DNA from: Bacteroidota bacterium
Lineage (GTDB): Bacteria > Bacteroidota > Bacteroidia > Sphingobacteriales > Sphingobacteriaceae
Length of the DNA stretch: 50,845 nucleotides
Assembly: GCA_013289045.1 (NCBI GenBank)
Contig: JABDAU010000019.1
Location: 1 to 50,845 of the forward strand
Direction of reading: 5' to 3'
A program made the position numbers and the translations under genes. This document shows, in pieces, positions 1-8,686 of this stretch (position 1 is the stretch's first letter; every line of letters begins with the position of its first letter). The notes under the pieces were generated by a model that was given only the letters and a program-made list of their open reading frames with translations, did not search any database and had not been told where the DNA came from.

Positions 1-95
1 ATAAGCAACAGGCTTTAAAGCGAAATTGTCATAAGGCAACCCCTATAACGTCATGCCGAATTTTTATATGAAAATTTCATAGCTATATTTATACT

Positions 96-1340
96 ATGAA
101 AGCATTACTTACCGCATTGCTTGTCTTATCAGCATTTGCCCTGAAAGCCCAGGATATAGATACGATCTTCCTAAAAAACCTGCTCGAATCGCACCCGGAG
201 CTATTCAGCCATATCCTTAATCATCCTACCCATAACGAAGTACAGATATTGTATACGCAGATAGATCGCGACGAGGACAACAAGCCGCATTTCAAATCAT
301 ACAGTTATAGGCTTGATGCCAACCGGTACTTCTACCCTGCCAGCACGGTAAAGCTTCCTACCGCAATCTTTGCTCTGGAAAAACTGAACGAGATGCACAT
401 CAAAAGGCTTAACCGCAAAACCACCATGCTTACCGACAGTTCCTTTGCCGGTGAAACCAAGATGCTGCAGGATACCACGGCTAAAAATGGCCTACCAAGC
501 ATTGAGAACTATATTAAACAGATCCTGTTGGTAAGTGATAATTATGCCTATAACCGGCTTTATGAGTTTGTTGGCCGGGCTGAAATAAACGATAGGCTAA
601 AGAAATACCATCTCGACCATACCCGCATCATCGGCCGGCTGGCCATTTATGATGTCGGCGAAAATGCCAAACATACCAATGCCATCGATTTTTATAAAGG
701 CAAAAAGCTCGTCTATCACCAACCGGCGCAATATGATTCGCGCGATTATCCGATGCACCTCGATAACATGCTGCAGGGCAAGGGCTACCTGGATAAGAAC
801 GATAAACTGGTGATGCAGCCTTATGATTTTACGCAGAAGAATGTATATACCATCACCGATCAGCAGCTGGTTTTAAAACGACTGCTTTTCCCGGAGGCAT
901 TCCCAAAAGAGCAACAATTTAACCTGACTAAAGACGATTACCGCTTCATTTACCGTTATATGAGTATGTACCCAACCGAAAGCAGGAAACCCACGTATAA
1001 TCCACCGGACTATTATCCGGCGTTTTGTAAGTATTTATTTTACGGGCAGGACAGCCTGGCGGTGATCAACCCGGACGTCAGGATTTTTAACAAGATAGGC
1101 GACTCTTATGGTTATGATGTAGATAATGCCTATATTGTTGACTTTAAAAATAAGGTCGAATTTATGCTGACGGCGGTAGTACAATCTAACGACGACGGCA
1201 TTTACAATGACGACAAATACGAGTACAAAACCGTTTGCCTGCCCTTCATGAAAAACCTGGGGCAGCTGCTATACCAATATGAACTGAAACGGCAGAAGGC
1301 GCGGTTGCCCGATCTGTCGAAATTTAAATTTACTTATTAA
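96..1340 (+). CDS. Secreted class-A beta-lactamase-like serine hydrolase
   Basis: This 414-residue protein has a Sec signal peptide (about residues 1-19, ending KAQ) and is predicted periplasmic. The penicilloyl-serine-transferase motifs are visible: SxxK as S83-T-V-K86, SDN at 147-149, and KIGDSYG near residue 333 in place of the usual KTG box. This fits the beta-lactamase2 fold family, whose members include beta-lactamases and many uncharacterised serine hydrolases. It is longer than true class A beta-lactamases (about 290 residues), and the altered third motif makes antibiotic hydrolysis uncertain. The ATG start directly precedes the signal peptide. The 95 bases before it hold nothing else I recognise. 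Fold confident, substrate unknown. Confidence 0.8.
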   Translation: MKALLTALLVLSAFALKAQDIDTIFLKNLLESHPELFSHILNHPTHNEVQILYTQIDRDEDNKPHFKSYSYRLDANRYFYPASTVKLPTAIFALEKLNEMHIKRLNRKTTMLTDSSFAGETKMLQDTTAKNGLPSIENYIKQILLVSDNYAYNRLYEFVGRAEINDRLKKYHLDHTRIIGRLAIYDVGENAKHTNAIDFYKGKKLVYHQPAQYDSRDYPMHLDNMLQGKGYLDKNDKLVMQPYDFTQKNVYTITDQQLVLKRLLFPEAFPKEQQFNLTKDDYRFIYRYMSMYPTESRKPTYNPPDYYPAFCKYLFYGQDSLAVINPDVRIFNKIGDSYGYDVDNAYIVDFKNKVEFMLTAVVQSNDDGIYNDDKYEYKTVCLPFMKNLGQLLYQYELKRQKARLPDLSKFKFTY

Positions 1341-1391
1341 TGAAACTTTACAACTATAAAATAAGTTGTATAATCTATATTTTTACCGTCT

Positions 1392-2111
1392 ATGGCAAAC
1401 AAAGTAGTCACAATGAACCCCGTAAACACGGAATCGACTGAAAATGAAGGAAATGTAAACTGGCCGGAGCGTTACGTCTCTATACTGGGCGGCGTTATGC
1501 TGGGCTATTCCGGGCTGAAGAACATCACTTCTTCGCCTGTGACAAGTATTTTAAAATTAGGTATCGCGGGTTATTTGCTTAACCGCGGTGTAACCGGCAA
1601 CTGCGTAGTGTATGATCAGTTGGATAAATACATGGCCACGCCGGTAAATATCAATATCCGCTCGTCCTTCGTAATAAAAATGCCGCGCAGCGATGTATAT
1701 AATTTCTGGCGAAGGTTTGATAACCTGCCACTGTTCATGAGCCACCTGAAAAGTGTAGAGCTTTTAGGTAACGACCATTCTCGCTGGGTGCTCAAAATGC
1801 CCGCCGGCGTACCAAACATTAGTTGGGAAGCTGAAGTAGTAAAAGACGAGCCAAACGAAACAATTGGTTGGAACTCTATACCGGGTTCGGTTGTTGTCAC
1901 CTCAGGCAGGGTACGCTTCAAAGATGTAATGGATGGCGAAGCTACCAAAGTGGATGTAGTGATCACCTACCAGCCGCCGGTTGGTACCCTGGGCGGTAAG
2001 TTAGCACGCCTGTTCAACCCTGTATTCAAGAAAATGGTAGAGAAAGATATCCAAAACTTTAAACAATACATGGATATTGACTACGCCGAGGATACGGTGA
2101 ATTATTTGTAA
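1392..2111 (+). CDS. SRPBCC (polyketide cyclase-like) protein with N-terminal membrane segment
   Basis: The protein has 239 residues. Residues about 25-75 form a hydrophobic segment (SILGGVMLGYSGLKNI and SILKLGIAGYLLNRGVTG) like the YgaP/DUF2892 transmembrane domain. Residues about 90-230 match an SRPBCC/coenzyme-Q-binding fold, with VYNFWRRFDNLPLFMSHL as the typical first helix. The family is common in Bacteroidota and probably binds a hydrophobic ligand at the membrane; no substrate is known to me. It lies 51 nt after the serine hydrolase and may share its transcript. The stop codon directly abuts an interspersed repeat at 2112. Confidence 0.75.
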   Translation: MANKVVTMNPVNTESTENEGNVNWPERYVSILGGVMLGYSGLKNITSSPVTSILKLGIAGYLLNRGVTGNCVVYDQLDKYMATPVNINIRSSFVIKMPRSDVYNFWRRFDNLPLFMSHLKSVELLGNDHSRWVLKMPAGVPNISWEAEVVKDEPNETIGWNSIPGSVVVTSGRVRFKDVMDGEATKVDVVITYQPPVGTLGGKLARLFNPVFKKMVEKDIQNFKQYMDIDYAEDTVNYL

Positions 2112-2145
2112 ATAGAGATTAGTTGATTAGAGAATAGAGATTAGG
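2112..2145 (+). repeat. AGAGATTAG-family interspersed repeat, copy 1
   Basis: A 34-nt element starts at the base after the stop codon of the SRPBCC gene. It begins ATAGAGATTAGTTGATTAG and ends AGAGATTAGG. It differs by one base from the copy at 43076-43109 read on the minus strand. Related copies lie at 3772, 41588-41757 and 42982. See the finding on stop-codon repeats. Confidence 0.75.
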
Positions 2146-2182
2146 TAAAATCTTTTGCCTTCATCTCTTTAAAAGCGATATG

Positions 2183-2217
2183 AACTTACGAAGTTTTAAG
2201 AACTTCGTAAGTTTTTT
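2183..2217. repeat. AACTTACGAAGTT stem-loop repeat, copy 1 (probable terminator)
   Basis: A perfect 13-bp inverted repeat (AACTTACGAAGTT / AACTTCGTAAGTT) encloses a 5-nt loop TTAAG and is followed by a T-run. It lies between the convergent SRPBCC (+) and methyltransferase (-) genes, so it could terminate the plus-strand transcript. The same 13-5-13 geometry recurs at 12944, 50652 and 50710, so it is also a repeat family. Confidence 0.8.
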
Positions 2218-2220
2218 ATT

Positions 2221-2835
2221 TTAATCCACCTTCCGCAAACACCACGTCGTCATACATCGTAAATTTTGCACATTAGTAGTTTTTATCGGCTCAAAAAGTT
2301 CCGCGCCAAATTCATAGGTATACCGCAACAGCGTGTCCTGGTTTACCAGATAGCGGGTTGAGCCATCGGGTAGCCGGTAAATGCCTTCGCCTGTATGTAT
2401 CACTAAGTCTTCAATCCCTATATCCGACGCCAGCCGGGCAAACAAGTATCCCCCCGGCTTGATCACCCGCCAAACTGACCGCAGCATCGCATCAAAATTC
2501 GCATGATCTTTAGCAAAATGGAAAATGGCGCTGCAAATGGCCAGGTCGAAAGTATTATCCGGGTAAGGCAATTGTTCGGCAGTAGCTATTGCGAAGTTTG
2601 AAACAGCGTTACGGGGAGCAAGTTTGGCTGATAATTGTTTCACATGCTCAACCGCCCCGGCATCAGGATCAATACCGTGTACTTCAAAGCCATTCTGTAA
2701 AAAGTAATGCAGGTTGCGCCCGCCGCCGCAGCCTATATCGATTATTTTATGGCAATCGTCAAAGCGCCCTTTAAGCAGTTGATCGAACAGGTAGATATCG
2801 ATATTGCCGTATAGTTGTAGGAGGTTGTTGGGCAT
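2221..2835 (-). CDS. Class I SAM-dependent methyltransferase
   Basis: The protein has 204 residues from the chosen ATG at 2835. Residues about 28-45 carry the SAM-binding glycine motif (IIDIGCGGGRNLHYF), followed by the acidic ribose-binding loop HGIDPD and the motif around DNTFDLAICSAIFHFA. This is the Methyltransf_11/25 Rossmann fold of small-molecule methyltransferases; the substrate cannot be read from sequence. The frame extends six codons upstream to a TTG at 2853, but the ATG before PNNLLQLYGNID is a better start. It is expressed alone, convergent with the SRPBCC gene. Confidence 0.8.
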   Translation of the reverse strand: MPNNLLQLYGNIDIYLFDQLLKGRFDDCHKIIDIGCGGGRNLHYFLQNGFEVHGIDPDAGAVEHVKQLSAKLAPRNAVSNFAIATAEQLPYPDNTFDLAICSAIFHFAKDHANFDAMLRSVWRVIKPGGYLFARLASDIGIEDLVIHTGEGIYRLPDGSTRYLVNQDTLLRYTYEFGAELFEPIKTTNVQNLRCMTTWCLRKVD

Positions 2836-2866
2836 GGTGTTTATATTTATCAAGCTTTATCAAATT

Positions 2867-3011
2867 TGTCATTTTGAACCTGAATAGCAGAGGCTGGTGG
2901 GGCTTGGGCAGGTGAGAAATCTTTTGCGCCATGCATTATTTGACTATCCCTTCCAAAGGATTTCTCTTTCGCTCATCGCACATGGCCACACTTCGCTCTA
3001 TCGAAATGACA
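2867..3011. repeat. Long inverted repeat of the TCATTT...GAGAAATC type
   Basis: The left end reads TGTCATTTTGAACC and later GTGAGAAATCTTTTG. The right end read in reverse complement begins TGTCATTTCGATAGAG and later AGAGAAATCCTTTGG. The two halves form one large imperfect hairpin. I recognise this as a widespread Bacteroidota intergenic repeat type. It fills most of the 248-nt gap between the methyltransferase and rplT and has no coding potential. Confidence 0.7.
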
Positions 3012-3032
3012 TGGTTGAGATTTTTATAAAAC

Positions 3033-3058
3033 AAAAAGACCCGCATATAGCGGGCCTT
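3033..3058 (-). terminator. Intrinsic terminator of the thrS-infC-rpmI-rplT operon
   Basis: On the minus strand a 9-bp stem (AAGGCCCGC / GCGGGTCTT, one G-U pair) with loop TATAT runs into TTTTTG. It sits 26 nt beyond the rplT stop, as expected for the operon end. Confidence 0.85.
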
Positions 3059-3083
3059 TCCTTATTTTGGTATTAATCACAAT

Positions 3084-3428
3084 TTATTTTACTGCGTCAA
3101 CCACAGCTTTGAAAGCATCGGGGTTGTTCATAGCCAAATCAGCTAATACTTTACGGTTCAGGCCGATGTTTTTAGCAGCCAGCTTACCCATTAATTGTGA
3201 GTAAGAGATACCATGCTGGCGTGCGCCTGCATTGATACGCTGGATCCATAAAGCCCTGAATTCCCTTTTTTTGGTTTTACGGTCGCGGTAAGCGTACTGT
3301 AAACCTTTTTCAACTGTGTTTTTTGCAATGGTGTAAACCTTGCTGCGTGAACCCCAATAACCTTTGGCGAGGTTCATGATTTTCTTCCGGCGTCTTCTCG
3401 ACGCGACTGCGTTAACTGAACGTGGCAT
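3084..3428 (-). CDS. rplT: 50S ribosomal protein L20
   Basis: The 114-residue basic protein begins [18 protein letters not shown] and contains the family core [21 protein letters not shown] and [17 protein letters not shown]20 binds 23S rRNA domain I and is needed for early 50S assembly; in other bacteria it represses its own operon by binding mRNA. Length is normal. It follows rpmI by 76 nt and ends the operon. I saw no obvious L20-binding pseudoknot in the short spacers, but did not fold them rigorously. Confidence 0.97.
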   Translation of the reverse strand: MPRSVNAVASRRRRKKIMNLAKGYWGSRSKVYTIAKNTVEKGLQYAYRDRKTKKREFRALWIQRINAGARQHGISYSQLMGKLAAKNIGLNRKVLADLAMNNPDAFKAVVDAVK

Positions 3429-3504
3429 TTTTTGTCGTTTTTGGCAGTGGGTGTTCGTTATCCGAAACTTGCAAACCCTAAAGCCTGGTTAAAAAATTTG
3501 TTAA

Positions 3505-3705
3505 TTACTTACCTATGCAAAGCATACGTTTTACGTTGCCCATATCCGCATCGCTTACTAAGCTGGTGTGGGTAAGGTTACGCTTACGTTTGGTCGACAT
3601 CTTGGTTAAGATGTGGCTTTTGTAGGCATTTTTCCTTGCAATTTTACCTGTTCCAGTAAGCGTAAAACGCTTTTTTGCGCTGGAATTGGTTTTCATTTTT
3701 GGCAT
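3505..3705 (-). CDS. rpmI: 50S ribosomal protein L35
   Basis: The 66-residue very basic protein starts [21 protein letters not shown], the L35 signature, followed by [21 protein letters not shown]. It is a 50S component. It lies between infC (96-nt gap holding an AGAGATTAG repeat) and rplT (76-nt gap), the classic infC-rpmI-rplT order. The ATG is clear and the length normal. Confidence 0.96.
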   Translation of the reverse strand: MPKMKTNSSAKKRFTLTGTGKIARKNAYKSHILTKMSTKRKRNLTHTSLVSDADMGNVKRMLCIGK

Positions 3706-3771
3706 AACCGTTTGAATATATATTTATTTAATTAATTGCTTTTTGAGGTGAAATTAAAGCTAAAAGCCTTT

Positions 3772-3805
3772 CACTAATCTCTGATCACCAATCTCTAACC
3801 TCTAT
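3772..3805 (-). repeat. AGAGATTAG-family interspersed repeat, copy 2
   Basis: Read on the minus strand, a 34-nt element begins ATAGAGGTTAGAGATTGG and ends CAGAGATTAGTG. The infC stop codon TAG (3804-3802) lies inside its first bases. It is inserted in the infC-rpmI spacer of a ribosomal operon. Confidence 0.65.
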
Positions 3806-4371
3806 TTCTTACTCCCCTTCGGCGCAACTGTCAGGAACATTCTTTTTCCTTCCAGTTTTGGTAATTGCTCTACCTTGCCTACTTCTTCCAGCGCCTGTGC
3901 AAAACGGAGCAATAATATCTCGCCCTGTTCCTTGTACACGATAGCACGACCTTTGAAGTGAACGTATGACCTTACCTTCTCGCCTGCTTCCAGGAATTTG
4001 ATGGCATGCTTCAGTTTAAACTCAAAGTCATGGTCATCAGTATTCGGTCCGAAACGGATCTCTTTAATAACGGTTTGCTTGGCGTTACTTTTTATTTCCT
4101 TTAGCTTTTTCTTCTGTTCGTATATAAACTTGTTATAGTCTATGATCCTGCAAACAGGTGGTACGGCGTTCGGAGAAATTTCAACAAGATCAAGTTCCTG
4201 CTCCTGCGCCATAGCGAGGGCTTCCCTTGTAGGGTATACACCCTGTTCAATATTATCGCCAACCAGTCGTACTTCCGGAGCTTTGATAAAGTTGTTAATG
4301 TTGTGTTCAGCTTCCTTTTTCTTAAAAGGAGGCCTTGGACCTCTGTTAAAATTCGGTTTGTTTAAAGCCAA
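3802..4371 (-). CDS. infC: Translation initiation factor IF-3 (TTG start)
   Basis: The protein has 189 residues. The N-domain holds [20 protein letters not shown] (about 25-44) and [26 protein letters not shown], then a basic linker ([17 protein letters not shown]), then the C-domain with [25 protein letters not shown]-3 binds the 30S subunit and checks start codons. The start is TTG at 4371-4369: the frame is closed three codons upstream and the first in-frame ATG falls inside the conserved N-domain. It is one base beyond the thrS stop, so translation is probably coupled. A non-AUG start is the known basis of infC autoregulation in E. coli (AUU there). Confidence 0.95.
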   Translation of the reverse strand: MALNKPNFNRGPRPPFKKKEAEHNINNFIKAPEVRLVGDNIEQGVYPTREALAMAQEQELDLVEISPNAVPPVCRIIDYNKFIYEQKKKLKEIKSNAKQTVIKEIRFGPNTDDHDFEFKLKHAIKFLEAGEKVRSYVHFKGRAIVYKEQGEILLLRFAQALEEVGKVEQLPKLEGKRMFLTVAPKGSKK

Positions 4372-4372
4372 G

Positions 4373-6298
4373 TTATACTGTTATTTCTTTTGTTATTTTT
4401 TGTTTTAAATCTTCGATACTCATACTGCCCAAATCACCTTCGCCATGCCTGCGGACGGAGACGGTGCCTTCAGCCTCCTCTTTCTCGCCAACAATAAGCA
4501 TGTATGGGATCTTTTTGACCTCTGCATCACGGATCTTTCGACCGATCTTCTCGTCGCGGAAATCAATAAGCCCGCAAATATCGGAATCTTTTAACGAATC
4601 TGAAAGTTTTTTTGCATAATCTTCATATTTCTCAGATATAGGCAAAATAATAAATTGCTCAGGCGATAACCACAGCGGGAAATTGCCTGCGCAATGCTCT
4701 ATCAGCACGGCAATGAAGCGCTCCAGCGAACCAAACGGCGCGCGATGGATCATCACCGGCCTGTGTTTCTGATTATCACTTCCGGTATACTCCAGCTCAA
4801 AGCGCTCAGGCAGGTTGTAATCTACCTGAATAGTACCCAGTTGCCATTTACGTCCCAACGCATCCTTCACCATGAAGTCGAGCTTAGGGCCGTAGAATGC
4901 GGCTTCGCCCAACTCTACTACAGTTGGCAAACCCTTTTCGGCGGCAGCTTCAATGATAGCCTGCTCGGCCAAAGCCCAGTTTTCGTCAGTACCGATGTAT
5001 TTCGCCTTATTTTCAGGATCACGAAGCGATATCTGCGCAGTATAATCGTTAAAATCAAGCGCCTTTAGTACATATTGTACTAAGTCTATCACTTTCTTAA
5101 ATTCTTCCTTTACCTGGTCGGGACGGCAGAACAAGTGCGCGTCATCCTGTGTAAATCCGCGAACGCGTGTTAAACCATGCAGCTCACCGCTTTGCTCATA
5201 ACGGTAAACAGTGCCGAATTCTGCCAAACGAACCGGCAGATCTTTATAAGAGCGCGGCTTGGTTTTATAGATCTCGCAATGGTGCGGGCAGTTCATCGGT
5301 TTAAGGAAAAACTCCTCTCCTTCCTGTGGCGTTTTTATCGGCTGAAATGAATCCGCGCCATATTTTTCATAGTGGCCAGAAGTTACATACAAACTCTTAT
5401 GCCCGATATGCGGTGTGATCACCTGCTCATAACCGGCTTTCACTTGTGCCTTTTGCAGGAAATCGGACAGACGCTGGCGCAGTGCAGTACCTTTTGGTAA
5501 CCACAATGGTAAGCCCATACCCACTTTTTCAGAAAAAGCGAACAGCTCCAATTCCTTACCCAGCTTACGGTGGTCGCGTTTTTTGGCTTCCTCTATCATG
5601 TGCAGATAGTCGGTCAGCTCGCTTTGTTTCGGATAAGTTACGCCGTAAATACGGGTTAACTGCTTGCGGCTTTCATCACCGCGCCAGTATGCACCTGCAA
5701 CGCTCATCAGCTTAACCGCTTTTATAAAACCGGTATTCGGGATGTGCGGGCCGCGACAGAGATCGGTAAAATTGCCTTGTGAATAGAATGTAATGGCGCC
5801 ATCAGGCAGGTCTTTGATCAGGTCGAGCTTATATTCATCTCCTTTATCAGTAAAATATTCAATCGCATCAGCTTTGCTCACCGGCTTACGGATAAACTCC
5901 TCGCGGGTTTTAGCAAGCTCTAATATTTTGTCTTCGATCTTCTTGAACTCGTCCGAAGAGAACTCCCTGTCGCCAAAATCTACATCGTAATAAAAGCCTG
6001 TCTCAATGGCCGGGCCAATGCCAAATTTGGTGCCAGGATACAGCGCTTCCAAAGCCTCGGCCATTAAGTGCGCCGATGAATGCCAGAAGGTGGATTTACC
6101 GGCTGCATCATTCCAGGTCAATAATTTTACAGTCGAATCCTCCTCGATGGGGCGGCTTGCGTCCCATACCTGGCCGTTTACTTCGGCTGCCAATACATTG
6201 CGTGCTAAGCCTTCGGAGATAGACTGTGCTATCTGTGCGGAAGAGATGCCTTTGTCGTACTCACGGACAGAGCCATCAGGAAGTGTTATGTTAATCAT
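4373..6298 (-). CDS. thrS: Threonine-tRNA ligase
   Basis: The 641-residue protein charges tRNA-Thr. Domains: TGS (about 1-62, [15 protein letters not shown]), the SAD editing domain with H73-SSA-H77, class II catalytic core with [25 protein letters not shown] (zinc-binding Cys), [14 protein letters not shown] and [15 protein letters not shown], then the anticodon-binding domain from about 540. Length is typical. It heads the operon with infC and is preceded by a TAATTTTG -7 box at 6426-6433 and a roughly 120-nt leader holding a small hairpin (GATCAC/GTGATC) and one palindromic repeat. Confidence 0.97.
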   Translation of the reverse strand: MINITLPDGSVREYDKGISSAQIAQSISEGLARNVLAAEVNGQVWDASRPIEEDSTVKLLTWNDAAGKSTFWHSSAHLMAEALEALYPGTKFGIGPAIETGFYYDVDFGDREFSSDEFKKIEDKILELAKTREEFIRKPVSKADAIEYFTDKGDEYKLDLIKDLPDGAITFYSQGNFTDLCRGPHIPNTGFIKAVKLMSVAGAYWRGDESRKQLTRIYGVTYPKQSELTDYLHMIEEAKKRDHRKLGKELELFAFSEKVGMGLPLWLPKGTALRQRLSDFLQKAQVKAGYEQVITPHIGHKSLYVTSGHYEKYGADSFQPIKTPQEGEEFFLKPMNCPHHCEIYKTKPRSYKDLPVRLAEFGTVYRYEQSGELHGLTRVRGFTQDDAHLFCRPDQVKEEFKKVIDLVQYVLKALDFNDYTAQISLRDPENKAKYIGTDENWALAEQAIIEAAAEKGLPTVVELGEAAFYGPKLDFMVKDALGRKWQLGTIQVDYNLPERFELEYTGSDNQKHRPVMIHRAPFGSLERFIAVLIEHCAGNFPLWLSPEQFIILPISEKYEDYAKKLSDSLKDSDICGLIDFRDEKIGRKIRDAEVKKIPYMLIVGEKEEAEGTVSVRRHGEGDLGSMSIEDLKQKITKEITV

Positions 6299-6327
6299 CT
6301 ACAACTATGATTTAGCGGTTTTTCTTC

Positions 6328-6364
6328 AAGTCCTTCTCCTTTGGAGAGGGATTTAGGGAGAGGC
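6328..6364 (+). repeat. AAGTC-(C/T-rich)...GATTTAG-(G-rich) palindromic repeat, intergenic copy
   Basis: This copy reads AAGTCCTTCTCC, then TTTGGAGAGG, then GATTTAGGGAGAGGC: an imperfect palindrome of pyrimidine and purine arms. A related element with the same AAGTC start and GATTTAG core lies inside the smc coding sequence at 36487-36520. Here it is in the thrS leader. Confidence 0.6.
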
Positions 6365-6425
6365 CGCAATTTTAAAAATATGTTTGTTAGTCGATCACCT
6401 ACTATGTGATCTTTTTTTGTGGGGA

Positions 6426-6433
6426 CAAAATTA
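6426..6433 (-). promoter_or_regulatory. Candidate -7 box for thrS operon
   Basis: The minus strand reads TAATTTTG, an exact match to the Bacteroidota -7 consensus TAnnTTTG, 128 nt upstream of the thrS ATG. No clear -33 TTG stands at the expected spacing. The octamer is short and AT-rich enough to occur by chance. Confidence 0.4.
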
Positions 6434-6490
6434 GGATTATTTTGGAATAAGAATGGTATTAGATTACAGATTATATAGCCTGACATTTCA

Positions 6491-6567
6491 ATGTCCCATC
6501 GGGACATCTGGTGGGTAGAAAAAAATGTATCATTTAATAAAGCGTTCCGTCGGAACGCCTGGTGGGT
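6491..6567 (+). repeat. Pair of hairpin + CTGGTGGGT elements
   Basis: Two copies, 51 nt apart, each have a 7-bp stem, 3-nt loop and the identical tail CTGGTGGGT. Copy 1 (6491-6516): ATGTCCC-ATC-GGGACAT. Copy 2 (6542-6567): GCGTTCC-GTC-GGAACGC. Three of seven stem pairs differ, each with its partner changed to match, while tail and geometry are fixed. The pair lies between the TPR gene's 3' end and the thrS promoter. Confidence 0.75.
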
Positions 6568-6592
6568 TAATTATGCAACAGTGGGCTGTTTA

Positions 6593-8134
6593 TTATTTAC
6601 CATCTCCAACAATAGCTTTATAATCCGCCGTATTCCTGATGTTATCCAAATCTTCGTCAGCTGCCGCATACTTTTTAGCATATCCCCTGTCGATAGACAT
6701 TTTCAAATAGCTGTTTGCTTCATCCGGTTTGTTCATGAGCGAATACAGGCAGGCCAGGTTGTAATAATCGCCCAATATTTGCGACTCGTCAGTAGTATTC
6801 AGCACCTCTTTTTGCAGGATATCCGCTGCTTGGTCGCCTTTGCCGATATAGAATAACGAAAAGATATAATCAACCGATTGTTTGGTGGTATCCAACGCGA
6901 TCACTCTGTTAAAATCCTGCGTGGCAAGGTCAGTTTTATGTAGCTGTTTAAAATAAACCTTCCCTCGGTAAAAATAGGCTGAGCTGTAGGTTGGGTCTAA
7001 TAATATGGAAGTACTGCAATCAGCTATTACCTTATCAAATTCTTTTAGGAAATATTCGTTTGTAGCTATCTGGAAATATAAAACGGCATTCAACTTTTTA
7101 TTGTTTTTATCAAAGGTTAGTGCCACACGGTATTCATCTATTCCCTTTTGATAATCGCCATTTTGGGTATAGGCATCTGCCAAATTAAGATGTGCCGATC
7201 TGTTATTCGGATCAATCGCTATCGCAGTTGAGTCATCTTTTATTGCCGCCGTAAGCAAGCTTTGGCCTAATTCGTTACTAGCCCGGTCTACATAAAGCTT
7301 CGACAGGTTCTCCTTATCATCTTTATAGTAATTCATGGCCTTTGAATAATCGCCGGCGGCCAGCTGGTAATCCTGGTGATGGTTGTACGCCCCACCCCTG
7401 TTCCAGTACGCTACGCCATTATCAGGATATAGTTTAAGCGCAAGCGAATAATCATTGATAGCGTCTTTTAGTTGCTGGTTGCTGCTCCGGGCATCGGCCA
7501 GGTCGGTATACCAGTACGAAAGCATTTTTTCGTCATCGTCCTTATAATTATCTATGGCGCGCTGATAATAGGTTGCGGCATCGGCGTATTTATTTATTTC
7601 CGCGTATAAATGCCCTCTCAGATTGTAGGCCCGCGCATACCCGGCATTAACTTTTATAGCAGTTGAATCATGCACCAGCGCACTATCCACCTGCCCTATC
7701 ATACCTTCACTGGCAGCTATATTACAATATAAAATGGCCTGGTTGGCATTTTCCTCTACCGGTGTATAAGCAAGCGCTTTTTTGTAATCGCTGATGCTGC
7801 CTTTTATATTTTTTGCCGCGCCATAAACAATGGCACGGCTCCAGTATGCCTCACGATATTTTGGATTGATCTTTATGGCCGCTGAATAATCTTTTATTGC
7901 AGCCTCCAACTGGTTGGTGTTTTTGTATGATTCGCCCCGATAAAAATAGATCACCGATAATATGCTCTTGTCTATTTTACTGCTGTCTATAGCACTGGTA
8001 TAATCGGTAATGGCTGTTGGGTAATCATGGTTGGCAAACGCTATGTCGCCCTTTGATTGATAATCGCTTTTCTGCTGACCGTAAGCTGAGCCTATAAAAC
8101 CCACCAGGGTAAGTATTAATATTATTTTACGCAT
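6593..8134 (-). CDS. Secreted tetratricopeptide-repeat protein
   Basis: The 513-residue protein has a signal peptide (MRKIILILTLVGFIGSAYG, cleavage near 19-20) and then almost nothing but TPR units, recognisable by repeats such as DYTSAIDSSKI, YRGESYKNTNQLEAAIKDYS, YWSRAIVYGAAKNIKGSISDY and YFYRGKVYFKQLHKTDLA. About a dozen copies are visible. TPR arrays are protein-binding scaffolds; it probably works in the periplasm or at the outer membrane, but the partner is unknown. It stands alone, on the opposite strand to the YbjQ-family gene. The ATG precedes the signal peptide. Confidence 0.8.
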   Translation of the reverse strand: MRKIILILTLVGFIGSAYGQQKSDYQSKGDIAFANHDYPTAITDYTSAIDSSKIDKSILSVIYFYRGESYKNTNQLEAAIKDYSAAIKINPKYREAYWSRAIVYGAAKNIKGSISDYKKALAYTPVEENANQAILYCNIAASEGMIGQVDSALVHDSTAIKVNAGYARAYNLRGHLYAEINKYADAATYYQRAIDNYKDDDEKMLSYWYTDLADARSSNQQLKDAINDYSLALKLYPDNGVAYWNRGGAYNHHQDYQLAAGDYSKAMNYYKDDKENLSKLYVDRASNELGQSLLTAAIKDDSTAIAIDPNNRSAHLNLADAYTQNGDYQKGIDEYRVALTFDKNNKKLNAVLYFQIATNEYFLKEFDKVIADCSTSILLDPTYSSAYFYRGKVYFKQLHKTDLATQDFNRVIALDTTKQSVDYIFSLFYIGKGDQAADILQKEVLNTTDESQILGDYYNLACLYSLMNKPDEANSYLKMSIDRGYAKKYAAADEDLDNIRNTADYKAIVGDGK

Positions 8135-8280
8135 ATATTATAAAGGATAAGGCATAGCCTTTTTACGGCTAAAACTATTAATTTAATAAACCTTGCACAA
8201 GTAATTTAATATGCAAACATGTAACAATTAGCGTACCTTTCTATCAAATTACCAAAAAATAAACTTTAATATTACAAATC

Positions 8281-8613
8281 ATGGATGCTTCATTGATCAC
8301 AACCAGCACCGGCCTCGATGGCTATCGTATTGTTAAACATTTAGGTGTGGTTCGCGGTATTACCGTACGCAGCCGCGGCGCGCTGGGTAACATAGCCGGC
8401 GGATTTCAGCAAATGTTTGGCGGCAGGCTTTCTATTTATGTCGAGCTTTGCGAAAATGCCCGCGAAGAAGCTTTTCAATTGATGGCGCAACACGCGCAGG
8501 TGTTAGGTGCAAACAGCATAATTAATATGCGTTATGATGCAAACGAAGTTATGCAGGGCGTAACCGAAGTACTGGCCTACGGTACAGCTGTAGTTGTAGA
8601 AAAGATACAATAA
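8281..8613 (+). CDS. YbjQ/UPF0145 (DUF74) family protein
   Basis: The 110-residue cytoplasmic protein shows the family pattern: TTSTGLDGYRIVKHLGVVRGITVRSRG at the N-terminus, then NAREEAFQLMAQHAQVLGANSIINMRYD. The family forms pentameric rings and has been annotated as heavy-metal binding, but no reaction is established. Length matches the family (about 105-110). It is monocistronic, with a hairpin terminator at 8637-8682. Confidence 0.85.
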   Translation: MDASLITTSTGLDGYRIVKHLGVVRGITVRSRGALGNIAGGFQQMFGGRLSIYVELCENAREEAFQLMAQHAQVLGANSIINMRYDANEVMQGVTEVLAYGTAVVVEKIQ

Positions 8614-8636
8614 TAGATACAGGAAGCAGGATATGC

Positions 8637-8682
8637 AGAAGCAGGAAGAATAAAGTTTATTAATCCTGCTTCTTGATTTTTT
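8637..8682 (+). terminator. Intrinsic terminator after the YbjQ-family gene
   Basis: A 10-bp stem AGAAGCAGGA / TCCTGCTTCT encloses a 17-nt loop that can itself pair (ATAAA/TTTAT), followed within 3 nt by TTTTTT. It also lies just beyond the 3' end of the convergent small membrane gene. Confidence 0.75.
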
Positions 8683-8686
8683 GTCT

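Noticed and set aside
1..95. Possible promoter or partial gene at the left edge
   Set aside because: The only -7-like string, TATATTTA, misses the consensus G and no coding frame of note enters from the left.
4694..5068. 124-residue plus-strand frame inside thrS
   Set aside because: Shadow of the highly conserved synthetase frame.
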